A DNA stretch of 64,000 bases from Plotosus lineatus. Lineage: Eukaryota > Chordata > Actinopteri > Siluriformes > Plotosidae. The stretch spans positions 67,907,501 to 67,971,500 of the forward strand of contig CM045733.1 of the NCBI GenBank assembly GCA_024760905.1. The letters are read 5' to 3'. Shown here one piece after another: positions 46,915 through 58,441 of the stretch (its first letter is position 1; every line of letters begins with the position of its first letter). Under the pieces are notes generated by a model, which was not told the DNA's origin, made no database searches, and saw nothing but the letters and a program-made list of their open reading frames with translations. Position numbers and translations under genes: made by a program.

Positions 46915-49235
46915 TTTAACTGAACTAAAACCTTTATCCAGATACTTAAACAGAATGTATTAAGGTTAATGTATTCGCCAAAAGCGATAACAACATTTTC
47001 TAAAATAAAAGTGTTAGCCAGATGTTAAAATTTTTTTTTTTTACTGAGGTATAAGTATTAGACAGAAGATAAAACTGCATGTAATATGGTAATTGTGCTA
47101 AACAAAAGCTAAAACATGTGTTATGACATATTAATATTACTGAGGTCAAAATTTTCAACCAGACATCAGTCAGACGGCAGAAAATCCAAACTGAAATTTA
47201 TATTGTGGAATTAAGTCCTTCGGAATTCTCAGACATCTCGCCATCAATACGTTATGTATATTTTATGACATGTTTTGTATAGTTTATTTAAAGCCAGTCA
47301 AATCGGATAAAACCACTTTGTCTACATAACAAATGTGCACAGTCCTGGTTATGTCCAGTGAGGTGCTGCTAGGACAAAGCAAAGTAAGATTTTGATGCTT
47401 GTGCTGAGCAGACAGGGTAAATTTATCCTTTATTTTCCCTGTCTGTCTGTCTGTCTGTCTGTCTATGTCTGTCTGTCTATCTGTCTCTGTGTATATATAT
47501 ATAAACAAACATACACACTCACTCCCTCACTCAGTTTCGTGTGAATATAAACTATTTAAATCAATTAAGTTATTTTATAATCAACATGTCATTTCCCACA
47601 ATTATTTGAAAAGAAAAAAAAAAAAATCCCAGGTACAATAATAAATCTTAAAAGCTGAAGATAAATAAAATCCAACAGTGCTAGTTATGAAGCCCAAACT
47701 AGCCAACTTCATACCGAGCCAAGAGCTTCAGGGTGCGTCAAGAGCAAACACTAAAATGCTATTATCCACAGAGAGGCAAGACTTCAGAAATCAGCCAACT
47801 GATTTCCCAGCCTAGAGCAAATGTTTTATGAGCACTGAGCCAGCTGAAATGCTGCACTACTAAAATGTACCTCGCTCGAAACCAGCCAGTACTAGACAAC
47901 ACATTATAAATGTTATTTTGTATAAGTAACAGTGACATTTAAAACAAACAAACAAAAAGAGTGATGTACAAATCGTTACCGCTCCATTCAGGATACATTC
48001 AGCTTAAACAAGATAAAAAATGAGCACTGGCACCGAAGAGAGAGAAATGTCGGGATCAACATAAATATATGCAGAAACTTGGATGTAAAACAAATAAATC
48101 TGTGGCGCTGATACACACAAGCACACATCTCCATCTACTGTTACTAAGAAACCTCACACAGTTTAGCTCCTGCGTTTGATTATGTGAGAGGGACGTCATT
48201 CCAGGTGAATGAAGTACTGTACTTAGCTTTATTAGTCCTGGATAAAAGAAAAAGGAAGTACCTTTCTTGTGAGTACCATCCGATTTGGGGCCTTGTGGGT
48301 CTAATGAAAAAAAGATCAGCATTAAACATGGAATATTCTAACATCAATAATTTTAATCTCGTTAATTTCTCTGCAGAAACAACAAAACAAAAAAGTAAAG
48401 AAAACATAAGAAGCATGGCCCAATCCTTCAGCTAGTTAACGTTACCATACACTTGGGCTTTGAAGTGTATGGCAGGGAAGACCAGGGCCAGCACACTAAA
48501 GGCAAGAGCAGGTAGGATGCAGTTATCTGTCCAGAAATCAGCGGGCAAGGAGAAGAGGTGATGCAGAGAAATAAAAACTAAAAGGGGGGTGTAGGGGTGT
48601 GCAATGCAGATCTCATTACAGGAGGCAAAGGTGGGTTAGCAAAATGCACTAACAGATGCAAGTACATTATAGAGAAGGAAAAAATGCAAAGAATACATGT
48701 CAAACTGGCTTCACTGAGCTTTAAGGATTTTTTTTTTCTTGGCTCATTAATCGCAAAAAGCCAATTTCTTTAATTCTTTCCTTAAGACTCCTTTACTCCG
48801 CCTTGGTGATGTATAATCCGATCAGATAGCATAATTGTGTCAGACAAAGAGAAATTACTCTGAAGTACAGAAAGCATTTAAAGTGAACGCTCCATACATT
48901 CTGTAGTCTCCGTTCCCTCCATCAGAGCATGTCATCCGCCCGATTATGGCATTTCCCCCATTGGAAATTTCAAGCGGACACCAGTAGAGGTTAAAGGTCA
49001 ATCATTTGTCTTTCTATTTGAAACACAAATGTGTCTTGAATCCAAGAATTTTTTCAAAACCCCATGAACACATTTGCCGGTTTTAAACTTAACTCATAAT
49101 TAATGGGTGAATTGTATATTTGGTTGTTTCATGAATTAGTAAATGCAGAACAGCTGTGAATTTTTTTATACCAAATGGCACCGATAGCTCCATCCAGTAC
49201 TCCTCCACCCTTTCCTCCGCGCGTTCTTCAAATCA
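46915..49235. other. intron 2 stretch with few repeats
   Basis: A (CTGT)n run lies at about 47441-47485, next to a short (TA)n. Open frames near 48180-48430 show no family I know. No exon evidence. Confidence 0.4.
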
Positions 49236-49239
49236 TCGA

Positions 49240-49475
49240 CCCATCTATCCATTTATTCATTTGTAGTAGATCAACTTGGGCTTTTTACATCAAAGCCTAT
49301 AGTAGCTTCAACTCTTCCTGGATCTGTCCTGATAGATCTCCCAGGTGAGCGGGAGCCAATCTCAGCAGATATTATTCCAGAGGTGAGGCTCACCCTGGAC
49401 CCTGGTTGAGAACCTTTTGCTAGGCTAACACATACAGAAAAACAACCATTCACACTACTGTTCACATAAATGATT
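49240..49475 (-). mobile_element. SINE-B-like remnant, strongly degenerate
   Basis: agtagatcaacttgggctttttac resembles a SINE-C body piece, and gggagccaatctcagcag to aaccattcacac resembles the SINE-B tail and body. The assignment is weak. Confidence 0.35.
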
Positions 49476-50187
49476 CTGAAGTCTATAACTTTATTGCTCA
49501 GCCGGTTATAATCGATGATATTGCGTCAGTGCATCGATGCTGAATCATCCACATCCATGTGCAATGATTATTTTCATCACCCTGAATATAAAGTATATGT
49601 TGATATCCACATGTCAATCTTATAGAAAATCTCATACATTTGTCATAAAAGGAAAATTTATCATTATCTGCCTAGTGAGAAATGGAAATCTGCCTGCAGG
49701 AAAGATTCTTGTTGACTGCAGTAATCCGTCTGTGTAAGTTGCAAGGGAACTCAGTCGTAAAATGAACCGCAATTACTTGGCATAAACATGAAATGCTGCA
49801 GACAGCTGACTTAAGCTCTGTAATGGGAGGCATTTTTCCTTCGATCAAGCTACCTGACCAGCAATCCCCCGTGCCAACATAATCCTGTAGATTCATACAG
49901 GCTTAGCCTTTGTGAGGAGGATCGGTATGAACTGTTCGAGCCTCAATACCACCGAACCAACTCTGGCTGTGCTGTGTAAAAGCTTCATGTTATAGTCTTT
50001 GTATATTTGCAAAAGAGCTAAGCTAACCTATAACAGTACGTATACGTATACGTATTCTTTAAAACATGAAAGAAGAAATACATATCAGAAATAAAGTGGA
50101 ATCCTAAATAAAAGCAAGTGTTATTCTTCTTCTTTATTGTGTCAGTCAAACTCAACCAGTAATCCAACCCTTTCTTTTTTCACTCTT

Positions 50188-51069
50188 ATGACGCTCCCCA
50201 ACTTGCGTTCATTCGTTTTACGTTTTTTCGATTTTACTTTTTAAAAATAAAAGTCAAATTTTGAGTTTAGCGTGCTCTCTGTCGTAACAGACGTACCTAC
50301 GTAGTACACTGACGCAATGAAACAATGACGCTGCGTCCACTGTTTACAAACAACAGACTGAACGTGCCTCTGCTTCTTCCCCAGTTCACCGCATGTTACC
50401 CTTGTGTTAAGATGTCGTCTCTGTGATCTTTGTGTTTACACTGTTTTGCGGACTTTTGTAACCCTAAACAAATATGGTTGGTCAGAAGCATAAGCCTACT
50501 AGCATGGGTGCAAGTTTTCCGGCATATGCCGGAATTTCCGTTTTTCCCAAGACTGAATTATCTGTCTGCTCGGATTGGTGCAATCTACCATGCATACTCA
50601 GTTAAGCAAAGAGAGTTGTAAAATGAATGAAAACTCGAATCCAGAAAAGAAAGAGAACTCTCCGCTCTGTTGGTGATTCACATCAGTGCAGGCTGAGTAC
50701 TAAACAAGTATTCAACAGCGCCCTTGCTCACTTGAAAGTCCGGAAGTCTGGATAACCCACGCTTTGTCTCGAGCACAAGCAAGTGAACTACTTTCGGTGG
50801 AGTGCCTCACATATTGTAAGCATTGATTGGCTGTTTTATATGAAATTAATGTTGATATTATTTGATATATTTGATATTATTTTACAATGTTATGTTTATA
50901 ATAATTGATTTAGGGGTGTTTTATGAGATACGGTAATGGTATTTATGGATGTATAGTACAGTATGAACGTCATATATCACTGGAACATACAGTAACAACT
51001 TACGTTTTTTTTTTATCCATATGTTCGGCCGTCCATAACCGAACTAAAACGTAAGTTGGGGAGTGTCTG
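50188..51069 (+). mobile_element. Tigger-like MITE, family M4, copy 2
   Basis: Left tgacgctccccaacttgcg and right taagttggggagtgtctg form the ends. Shares about 250 bp with 37937-38416, including the ATG at 50474-50476 opening MVGQKHKPTS. A foreign block at about 50510-50815 replaces the middle and carries, at 50722-50814, one arm of the foldback seen inside the hAT at 8283-8861. Confidence 0.75.
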
Positions 51070-51514
51070 TATTAGAATTCATGTACCAGTCAAAGAGCGT
51101 ACATTATTAACCTGAAATCTTATCAGCACCGGCTCGAGCAGTACCGTGAACTTTGAGCTTGGATGATGACAAAAGTATTTGACTATGAGATTTGAATATT
51201 TTAATTATAATACAGATCACATTAATTTTACTTTTTCTGTCATGTGCTTTCCTTTCCAGATTAAAAAATTCAGAACGCTATTTTCAAATCCCTAAAATTC
51301 AATTTGTGAAATATAAAACCCTAAATACAAATTACAAAAAGCTGAATCACAAAATAATGCTCAGTTACATCAATTAATATTAAAGATTGTTCATTAATTA
51401 CATCAAAGATGGCATTATATGATAAGCAATGAATATTAGAAGAATGGAGAAGTCAAAGATTGGACATCCTGGAATCCCAGAGAAAGGTTGATGTATTCAG
51501 AGTGGATATAAGAC

Positions 51515-51854
51515 TGTTCAGTTCATTTTCTGTAACCACTTAATCATAATTAGGGTCTCAGGGAGGCTGGTGCCCATCCCAGCCGACTTCGGGTGAGGGC
51601 AGAGTACACCCTGGACAACTCGCCAGGCCGTCGTAGGGAGGAAACACGCTGGTGGCTTTGCAGCTACTCTTGTCGAAAGTCAGCAATGGTTCTTTTACAG
51701 CCTCACACCATAGACACTGAGAGACATGGCTGGCCTTTGATTACCCAGTTAGCTGCACTGGGGGGGGACAGTGACAACCTGTGGTGAGTGGGACTTGAAC
51801 CCCCAACCTTAGGATCGGTGATCCAGCACCTATACCACTAGGCCACCACTGCCC
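51515..51854 (-). mobile_element. SINE-A with L2-like tail, full length
   Basis: Tail ttcattttctgtaaccactt, gggtctcagggaggctggtg; body gtcgaaagtcagcaatgg, acactgagagacatggctgg; head gggacttgaacccccaacc, ccactaggccaccactgccc. Confidence 0.82.
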
Positions 51855-52280
51855 GGATAAAAGTCATTGTTCAAATGCTGAGTTTGCTGACCAGTTTTTT
51901 TTTTTCTCCCTTTAAGTCCATCCATCTATGCATCCATTCATTATCTACATTGCTTACCAACCATGTTCGTGGGGAAACTGGTGCCAGTCTCAGGCGGGGT
52001 ACACCTTTAAGAGGTCACCAGCTTTCTGTAGGGCTAGCAAGGACACCAACAACCATTCACACCTTTTGGTTAAGGGTAATTTAGAGTAGCCATTTTATCT
52101 AATTTGCATATCTTTGGATTGTGTAAGGCAGGGCTCACCAACCTTTTTGAAGCTGAGAGCTACTTCTTGGGCACCAATTAATACGAAGGGCTACCAGGTC
52201 GATATACACACTTCTGAAATAACCCATTTGATCTATTTACCTTTAATTTTGTTATTTTTAATAATTAATGATATTAATCT

Positions 52281-52969
52281 TGTTATGGGCATGTAAGTAA
52301 ATGTGTAAATGCAAATATAGATAGAATGAATGTATAACCGTTGTGTGTAATGATATTCAGTTGGTGTGCTGTAAATAGTGACACATGGTATTACTCAGCT
52401 GTTTTTGGGTCACTGCTGTTTTGCCTTCATGGTTTAATTGGGTCTGGAACTTTCCAGCATATTCGGGAATCTTCAAGATAGACCTAGTTGCACATACGCC
52501 CTGCTGACGGGTCAGGTGATTTAGAACATTCCAGAACAGGAACTTTCCCGAACTTTAGAGAATTTATATAAGGACCCGTTGCCAACCAGCTCGCGCGGAT
52601 CATCTAAGGAGAATCATCTAGGGTGGATCATCCAATTTTGGTCGTTCAAGACTACATCACCCAAGTCCGTCATCCGCGTTCATCCACAGCCAACGCGACG
52701 ATTTTCATCATTCGTTTCTTTTGATACGCGGATTCCAAGCCTTTTATCGCCGGCGCATGCGCTGCCTCTAAATTATACTGCAGCTGCTTGGTGACTATCT
52801 TTATTTCGTGACCCTTGTTCAATTTGTGTTTTGTTTAGGTTTAAACTATAAGTTATTATTCTGCCTTATTTTGTTGATATTATTAAATTGTATATATTTT
52901 ATGTCGTGGTTTGTTGTGCTTTGCTGGTTTCACAGGGCAATTTCCATCTTCTAAATTCCAGACGTAACA
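52281..52969 (+). mobile_element. solo LTR of an LTR retrotransposon
   Basis: 689 bp that starts TGTTATGGGC and ends GACGTAACA: TG...CA termini with a 5-bp inverted TGTTA/TAACA. It is flanked by ATCT at 52277-52280 and 52970-52973, a 4-bp target duplication. It is exactly the block that the sister hAT copy lacks at this site. LTR anatomy: heat-shock-type sites at 52447-52552, TATATAAGG at 52565-52573, ATTAAA at 52882-52887 as a poly(A) signal variant, and GT-rich sequence at about 52902-52920. No internal gag/pol or second LTR is present, so internal recombination has removed the body. The superfamily is not assigned. Confidence 0.8.
52447..52573 (+). promoter_or_regulatory. heat-shock-element cluster with TATA box in the LTR U3
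   Basis: Perfect heat-shock elements made of inverted GAA/TTC units spaced by two bases: GAACTTTC at 52447-52454 (two units), TTCGGGAATCTTC at 52462-52474 (three), GAACATTCCAGAA at 52524-52536 (three) and GAACTTTCCCGAA at 52540-52552 (three). TATATAAGG follows 12 bp after the last. This is the known binding pattern of heat-shock factor (HSF1) trimers. Function is inferred from the sites only. Confidence 0.7.
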
Positions 52970-53274
52970 ATCTATGTGAAGATATTGATTTGATTAAAAA
53001 AATAGCAAAAAAATTAGATGCAGCTCAATGGAGAGTGGCACTATGGAGCCATGGGCCTGTTCTAAAAATAGCAGTGAACAGGCCCGCGGGCACCTCACGT
53101 TGACCTTGTAGGCGACCGGGTGCCCACGGGCACCATGTTGGTGACCCCTGGTGTAAGGAAACACGAGCACCTGTACAAAACCCAGATATGCAGAGGGAAA
53201 GCATACAAGCACACAGACAGATCGATCATGAGGTTGGAACCCAAAGAGAGGCGACGGGGCTAACCCCTGACAAT

Positions 53275-53918
53275 CTTTCAGACAGCTAATACAAAAAGAT
53301 AGACAACTATTCATTCTCAAATATATATATAAAAAAATCATATTCAAATACTTTATTCCATCTTTCAAATCTAATTTAAATTCAACTCTAAAACTACTAC
53401 AAGTGTAAACTACGTCCAATCATTCTGGGCCACAGTCTTGCACCTTTGAGTTAGCGTAACTGTGTTGCGGCAGCCCGACATGCTAACTTCAGACTGGAAG
53501 GATATGTTACAGAACGCAATTCCCATGCTCAACAGTGTCTATAGTTCTGAAGCATTTATAAGCACTTAAAATGTATATAAAATGATTGTATTAGGTGGTT
53601 GATCCATCACACTATTTATTTACTGGTCTGCCGTGTCTTTGCAGCTGTCCTTTGAGAAAACAAAAATATTTCTACTCCTTACATATGACAGTAAGTGCTA
53701 CACTGGAGATACGGTTTAAAACTACTTTTTACTATTTTGAGATATTGGACAGATTACAGCATTTGGCAGGCAGGAATCCAGCAGAGAGACACCTTTAGTA
53801 TCAAGATCTGCTTTTTTATTCATATTATTTCTCAGGATTCTTACATTTAGAAACCGAATTCACCTAAATTCACCTATTAGATTTTGTAAGTAAAAAAAGG
53901 CCATTAATTTGCAAATAT

Positions 53919-53925
<7 letters not shown>
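53275..53925. other. intronic stretch, nothing recognised
   Basis: AT-rich intron 2 with no named repeat. Confidence 0.45.

Positions 53926-53927
<2 letters not shown>

Positions 53928-53992
<65 letters not shown>
53928..53992. repeat. (TA)n array
   Basis: TA run directly abutting the left end of M1 copy 9. Confidence 0.95.
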
Positions 53993-53994
<2 letters not shown>

Positions 53995-54657
53995 GATCCC
54001 TCACTTTCCATGGTTAATTCGACTGAGTTCCCCCCACGACCACCAAATTCCGCAAAGTCGGACCCCCCCACATATACGTATATGTATATCTTCTTCTTTT
54101 CCTTTCAGCTTTTCCCTTTCTCAGGGGTCGCCACAGCGAATCATCTGATTCGCACATTTGATTTGGCAGAGGTTTTTACGTTGGATGTCCTTCCTGTCAC
54201 AACCCTTTAGCAAGGGACAGAAACACACTGACGGCTTTGCAGCTACTCTTTACGAAAGTCAGCAATGGTTCTTTTACATGAACCTCTCACCATAGCCAGT
54301 GAGAAACATGTCCGGCCTTTGATAACCCAGTGTACCGCACTGGGGGGGGGCAGTGATAACCTTGTGGAGAGTCGGACTCGAACCCTCAACCTTAGGATCA
54401 GCGATCCAGCGCCCTATACCACTAGGCCACCACTGTCCACGTACATGTATATGTGTATATAATATCAATAAATACATATTCAGTGCTAGAAATGCTTATA
54501 ATAGCAATTAAACATTAAAAAATAATGCATAAGATGTAAATAAAATATAAATACACACACACGCACAGATGCACGCGCATGCACACAGATACGTGTACAC
54601 TTCACAAAAATGTAACTAGTTTTGACGGGAGGTTTTGGGTTGTTTTTTGTTTGTTTA

Positions 54658-54712
<55 letters not shown>

Positions 54713-54897
54713 TATAATTTTTTTCTTTTTTTTTTTTCCACAATTGGCCTTGTTTTTGTGGCATTTTCCTTAAATTTCCCCCAAGTCTTTCTTTATTTCC
54801 TTATTTTTTAATTCAATGAATATTAAAAAAACAAAAAAAAAAAAACAAACGTGTTGCACTGAAGCTGCATGAATTGAAGCACGAAGTAGTGAGGGAG

Positions 54898-54900
<3 letters not shown>
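53993..54900 (+). mobile_element. M1 MITE, copy 9, split by SINE-A
   Basis: Left end gggatccctcactttccatg, right end agtgagggagccc. Both ends abut (TA)n arrays. M1 sequence breaks at 54090 and resumes at 54439. A third (TA)n array (54658-54710) sits inside, in place of the usual T-rich tract. Confidence 0.85.
54090..54438 (-). mobile_element. SINE-A with RTE-like tail, inside M1
   Basis: Flanked by ACGTATATGTATAT (54076-54089) and ACGTACATGTATAT (54439-54452), a 14-bp duplication with one mismatch. The tail reads ctttctcaggggtcgccac on the left; the head gactcgaaccctcaacc and ccactaggccaccactg is on the right. Confidence 0.87.

Positions 54901-54959
<59 letters not shown>
54901..54959. repeat. 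(TA)n then (TG)n array
   Basis: TA run at the right end of M1 copy 9, passing into (TG)n up to about 54981. Confidence 0.95.
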
Positions 54960-54982
<23 letters not shown>

Positions 54983-55009
54983 AATAAAGGCAATATTCCC
55001 TCTCATTAG

Positions 55010-57505
55010 AGAAAGCTCTCATCAATCAATAAAAGTCCAATTAGTGAATGCAGATAGGATCTAAATTAACATCAAGCTCCAGAAGCATATCAGAAATATT
55101 TTTTACAGGTTAAGATATAAATCAGGTGGAAATACATAGAGATAATAAATAGTTGCACAAGACAAGAATAAAAATCAGACTGTCTATACTGCAAATATAC
55201 CAGACTTTATATAGACAAATGTACATCTGCATGTCCAGTAAAAGTAAAATAAACATTCATATATGCAACTGTCAATAATATAAATTTGTGTGTTTGCATT
55301 TTTAAGAGTCTAGATGATTGGCAGATATGTATGTACAGCAGCGGCTCTTAAGCAGCTCACAGCAAGGATATGTTCCTGAGCTTCGATGCCCCTCAAGGTG
55401 CTTGACTCCACTGTTCCTCATATCCACTGACAAGGTGAACAAGGAGACTGCGTTCGCAGCTATACTCCATTCCAGCTGTCAAAAACTGCTGGAGATCACA
55501 TCAAAGCCTGTTTATAAAAGAGCCTCAGTGCTGCACAATGCGCCTGATGCCATAGCTATAGCAGAAGAAAGAGGCTTCTCCAAACCAAAAGCACAACTGA
55601 AGTACATCTTTGCTTCAGCAAATTGAAAGGTGTAAATAAATTTAAAGGTGCAGAATCATCTGTTATTGTCACCATTACAAGATTTGCCAAGATATGACTC
55701 TGGGAATGATTTCTGTGGATTTTTTCTACAGTAGGCATCACCAGTATCTAGTTCCTTCTAGCATTGGTACATTCACAGCTTTAGGCTATTCTCTAGCATC
55801 AAATCAGCCGGAGTGGTGTGGTAGTAGAGTACTTCTTCACAATAAGAGCTGGAAATAAACGTCTACTCAAGATAGACAGTGTGTGCTCAAAAGCAACCTC
55901 TGGCTGAGGACCCCATCATGAGTTCAGTGTATTAGATCCCACAGTGAATGAATGTCATTACTGCACTCTACAGCAGAGCAGCCAAAGGCAGGAATGTGAG
56001 CGCTTGTGGCTCAATGTGCTCATACACTTCTGACTTGACAGGCATGACATCCCATTGACTTTCATAATGTGTGTTTATGTGACCATGTCTGCCGTCCTAC
56101 TCTCAGACAATGAAGAAAATTTCATTGTGTTGTAAGGTCACAGTGAAGGGCTGAGGCTTGTTTATCATTACCTTTGTTTCTTATCCAACTGTGGTGCTCA
56201 TAAACGATGTAATTATCAAATTTAGCATGACGTAAGAATATATAACACCAATATCTAAGTTTGTAGTACTGCTGAGTTTAGCCGGGTAAAGCACCTCCTT
56301 CAAATATTGCTGCATTTAAATATTTCAACCTTCTTACCATGTTAAAGGTTCCCATTCACAAGTGAATAGCCAACGCGTTTTACCTTCCATTTGCGATTTA
56401 ATTTGGGCTCAATACGCAGGTTTCCCTGCAAAACCACTCTGCTCACAGGCTTAGTATCTCTTAATCCCTGGTTTATGTCTTGTTTTGGTTCTGTGTCTAT
56501 TTATAGTCGTAATAACAATGACATAAAAACACATGACTGGAGGAATGATCGTGTGCAAACGAGATAACTTGGCAGTGCAACACCGATTCATAGAAGTGGA
56601 AAAGTCTGCGATCGAGTTTTACAAAACAAAAGCGTTCATATGATTTCAAGATGTCCAGCTAACAACGAATATTTTAACAATAAACATTCCTACGACACTG
56701 CGCTAAAGCTGTGATGAGATTATTTGAAGACTCCCAAAAACATTGTTGGTTATCATTTTCAATAAATGTTTCAAAAAAAAACGTTGTGAGATGTTCCAGT
56801 AGCATTAAGTATGGATGTGCACTGTCCTTGCCCCACACTAGATAGCAATGTCTTGCGGGCCTGGATGGGTGTGTGACATTTTTGCAATGTCAGAACAATG
56901 TCGTGCATGAAAGTCTTGTTCATGATTTAATATTGTCACAATGTCGAGAGACATTCTGTGCAACCAAACAAATGATCTTCATGGGCCGTCATAATAACGT
57001 GACACCATCCTGTGTGTTTTGTGATATCATCGCACCGGTGTGAGAGTTATTGGCACTCGCGTACAGATGTAAGGAAATGATTTCAGAAAGACATCATGGC
57101 TAATTTAAATTTTTAACACCACACTTGTTTATTTCATATGTCTGGAAAGAGAATGGGCTTTTTGACATTAGTTTATTAAAATAAAATATATTTTGTGATT
57201 ACTTATTATAATGCTCCTCTGTGCATCATTCTATAATAATAATAATAATAATAGTAATGATAATAATAATAATAATACACTGCCTGGCCTTTAGTTTTAA
57301 TTACAATACACAAGAACTGCACTGCTGCTTCAGTTGGTCAAGCTGAGGCTCAGCAATATAATGTGGCAATAAAATGATGTCAGCTGACCTGAATGCACCG
57401 AATGACCAAGTTATCCCATCAGGTAACTTTTTCTTCCCTGATGTCAGGCATATAAAATCTGTTGGGCTGAAAGAGTCGTTCGGTGAACATTCCTTCATTT
57501 ACCGA
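55010..57505. other. intron 2 stretch with few repeats
   Basis: Contains (AAT)n-like runs near 57232-57279. A 102-codon frame at 55318-55626 has no recognisable domain and no splice support, and I do not call it a gene. Confidence 0.4.
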
Positions 57506-57509
57506 AAGC

Positions 57510-57811
57510 ACTTAATCCGACTAGGGTTGCTGCTGACTCTGGACAAAGGCTGGGTACATCATGAACAGCTCACCAGTTCATCACTGGGATAACACGCCCA
57601 CAATAATTCACACACACCATCAGGCATAGGGGCAATTTGGAATGGCAAATTATCTACATGTGCTCGTCTTTGGACCGTGGGGGGACCAGAGTACCTCTGA
57701 ACGACCCAAGTAAGCACAGGAAAAACATACAAGCCCCCCCAGAGAAATGCCCTTGCCAAACCTAGGATTAGAACTCAGGACGCTCTTGCTGTATGACGGT
57801 TGTGCTAGGCA
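57510..57811 (-). mobile_element. SINE-B (minus)
   Basis: gctgctgactctggacaaagg, gaacagctcaccagttcatc, ggggcaatttggaatggc, gtctttggaccgtgggggg and a head at ttgctgtatgacggttgtgc. Confidence 0.68.
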
Positions 57812-57914
57812 TTGTGTATAGAAATTCAGGTGAGGTACCTAAAAATAGGAGTCGGAGGCCCTCAGCTGTTGTAGACCCTTTCTGATTTAATGGGTCATAG
57901 AGGGAACTTATCCC

Positions 57915-58270
57915 CCTGGGGCAGTGGTGGTCTAGTGGATAGGGTGCAGGATCGCTGATCCTACGGTTAGGGGTTCGAGTCCCCAAAAGGTTGTCACTGC
58001 CCCCCCAGTGCAGCTAACTGGGTTATCAAAGGCAAGCCATGTCTGTCACTGTCTATGGTGAGAGGTTGATGTAAAAGAACCATTGCTGACTTTCGTAAAG
58101 AGGAGCTGCAAAGCCGTCAGCGTGTTTCTGTCCCTTGCTAAAAAGGGTTGTGACAGGAAGGGCATCCGACGTGAAAACCTCTGCCAAATCAAATGTGCGA
58201 ATCAGATGATTCGCTGTGGCGACTCCCGAGTAAAAGAGAAAAAGCTGAAAGAAAAAGAAGAAGAAGAAGA
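57915..58270 (+). mobile_element. SINE-A with RTE-like tail, full length
   Basis: Reference copy of the RTE-tailed subtype. Flanks agagggaacttatccc (57899-57914) and agagggaacttctcccg agree at 15 of 16 bases. The head has box A ggtctagtggatagggtgc and box B ggggttcgagtcccc. The body runs to cagcgtgtttctgtccc, then ttgtgacaggaagggcatcc, gcgaatcagatgattcgctg and a gtggcgactcccgag end with a gaa repeat tail. Confidence 0.9.
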
Positions 58271-58425
58271 AGAGGGAACTTCTCCCGAGGTCTGAGTGTA
58301 AGAGTAAATGGTTGTGTGTCATTTCTGCGATGGTCTGGCAAGCTATTCAGGGATAGGCTCCACCAGCCTCCCAACAACTCGAGTAGGATTAAGCAGTTTG
58401 ACCAATGGATAAATAAATGAATTCA
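58271..58425 (+). mobile_element. SINE-B tail fragment
   Basis: gtgtaagagtaaatggttgtgtg, gatggtctggcaagctattcag, ggctccaccagcctccc, gtaggattaagcagtttgacc and aatggataaataaatga. The preceding SINE-A entered this copy or its flank. Confidence 0.6.
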
Positions 58426-58441
58426 TAATAATAATAATAAT

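Larger units (their letters stand above)
52129..53150. mobile_element. hAT element, second copy, carrying a solo LTR
   Basis: GTGTAAGG at 52121-52128 and 53151-53158. Ends CAGGGCTCACCAACC and TTGGTGACCCCTG. It aligns with 8283-8861 outside the LTR (agctacttcttgg, gaagggctaccaggtcgat; tctatgtgaagatatt, tggagagtggca, aacaggcccg). It lacks the foldback of the first copy. Confidence 0.9.
51920..53270 (-). mobile_element. SINE-B split by a hAT element
   Basis: Left part 51920-52128 (cattatctacattgcttacc, ggggtacacctttaagagg, accattcacacc) and right part 53159-53270 (aaacacgagcacctgtac, catgaggttggaaccc). The split has a perfect 8-bp duplication made by the hAT. Confidence 0.68.

Noticed and set aside
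55318..55626. 102-residue plus-strand frame
   Set aside because: No similarity to a known family, no splice sites or regulatory context. Length is within chance for this composition.
57918..57990. tRNA-like sequence that could be called a tRNA gene
   Set aside because: It recurs at the head of many SINE-A copies with target duplications. It is the pol III promoter of a SINE.
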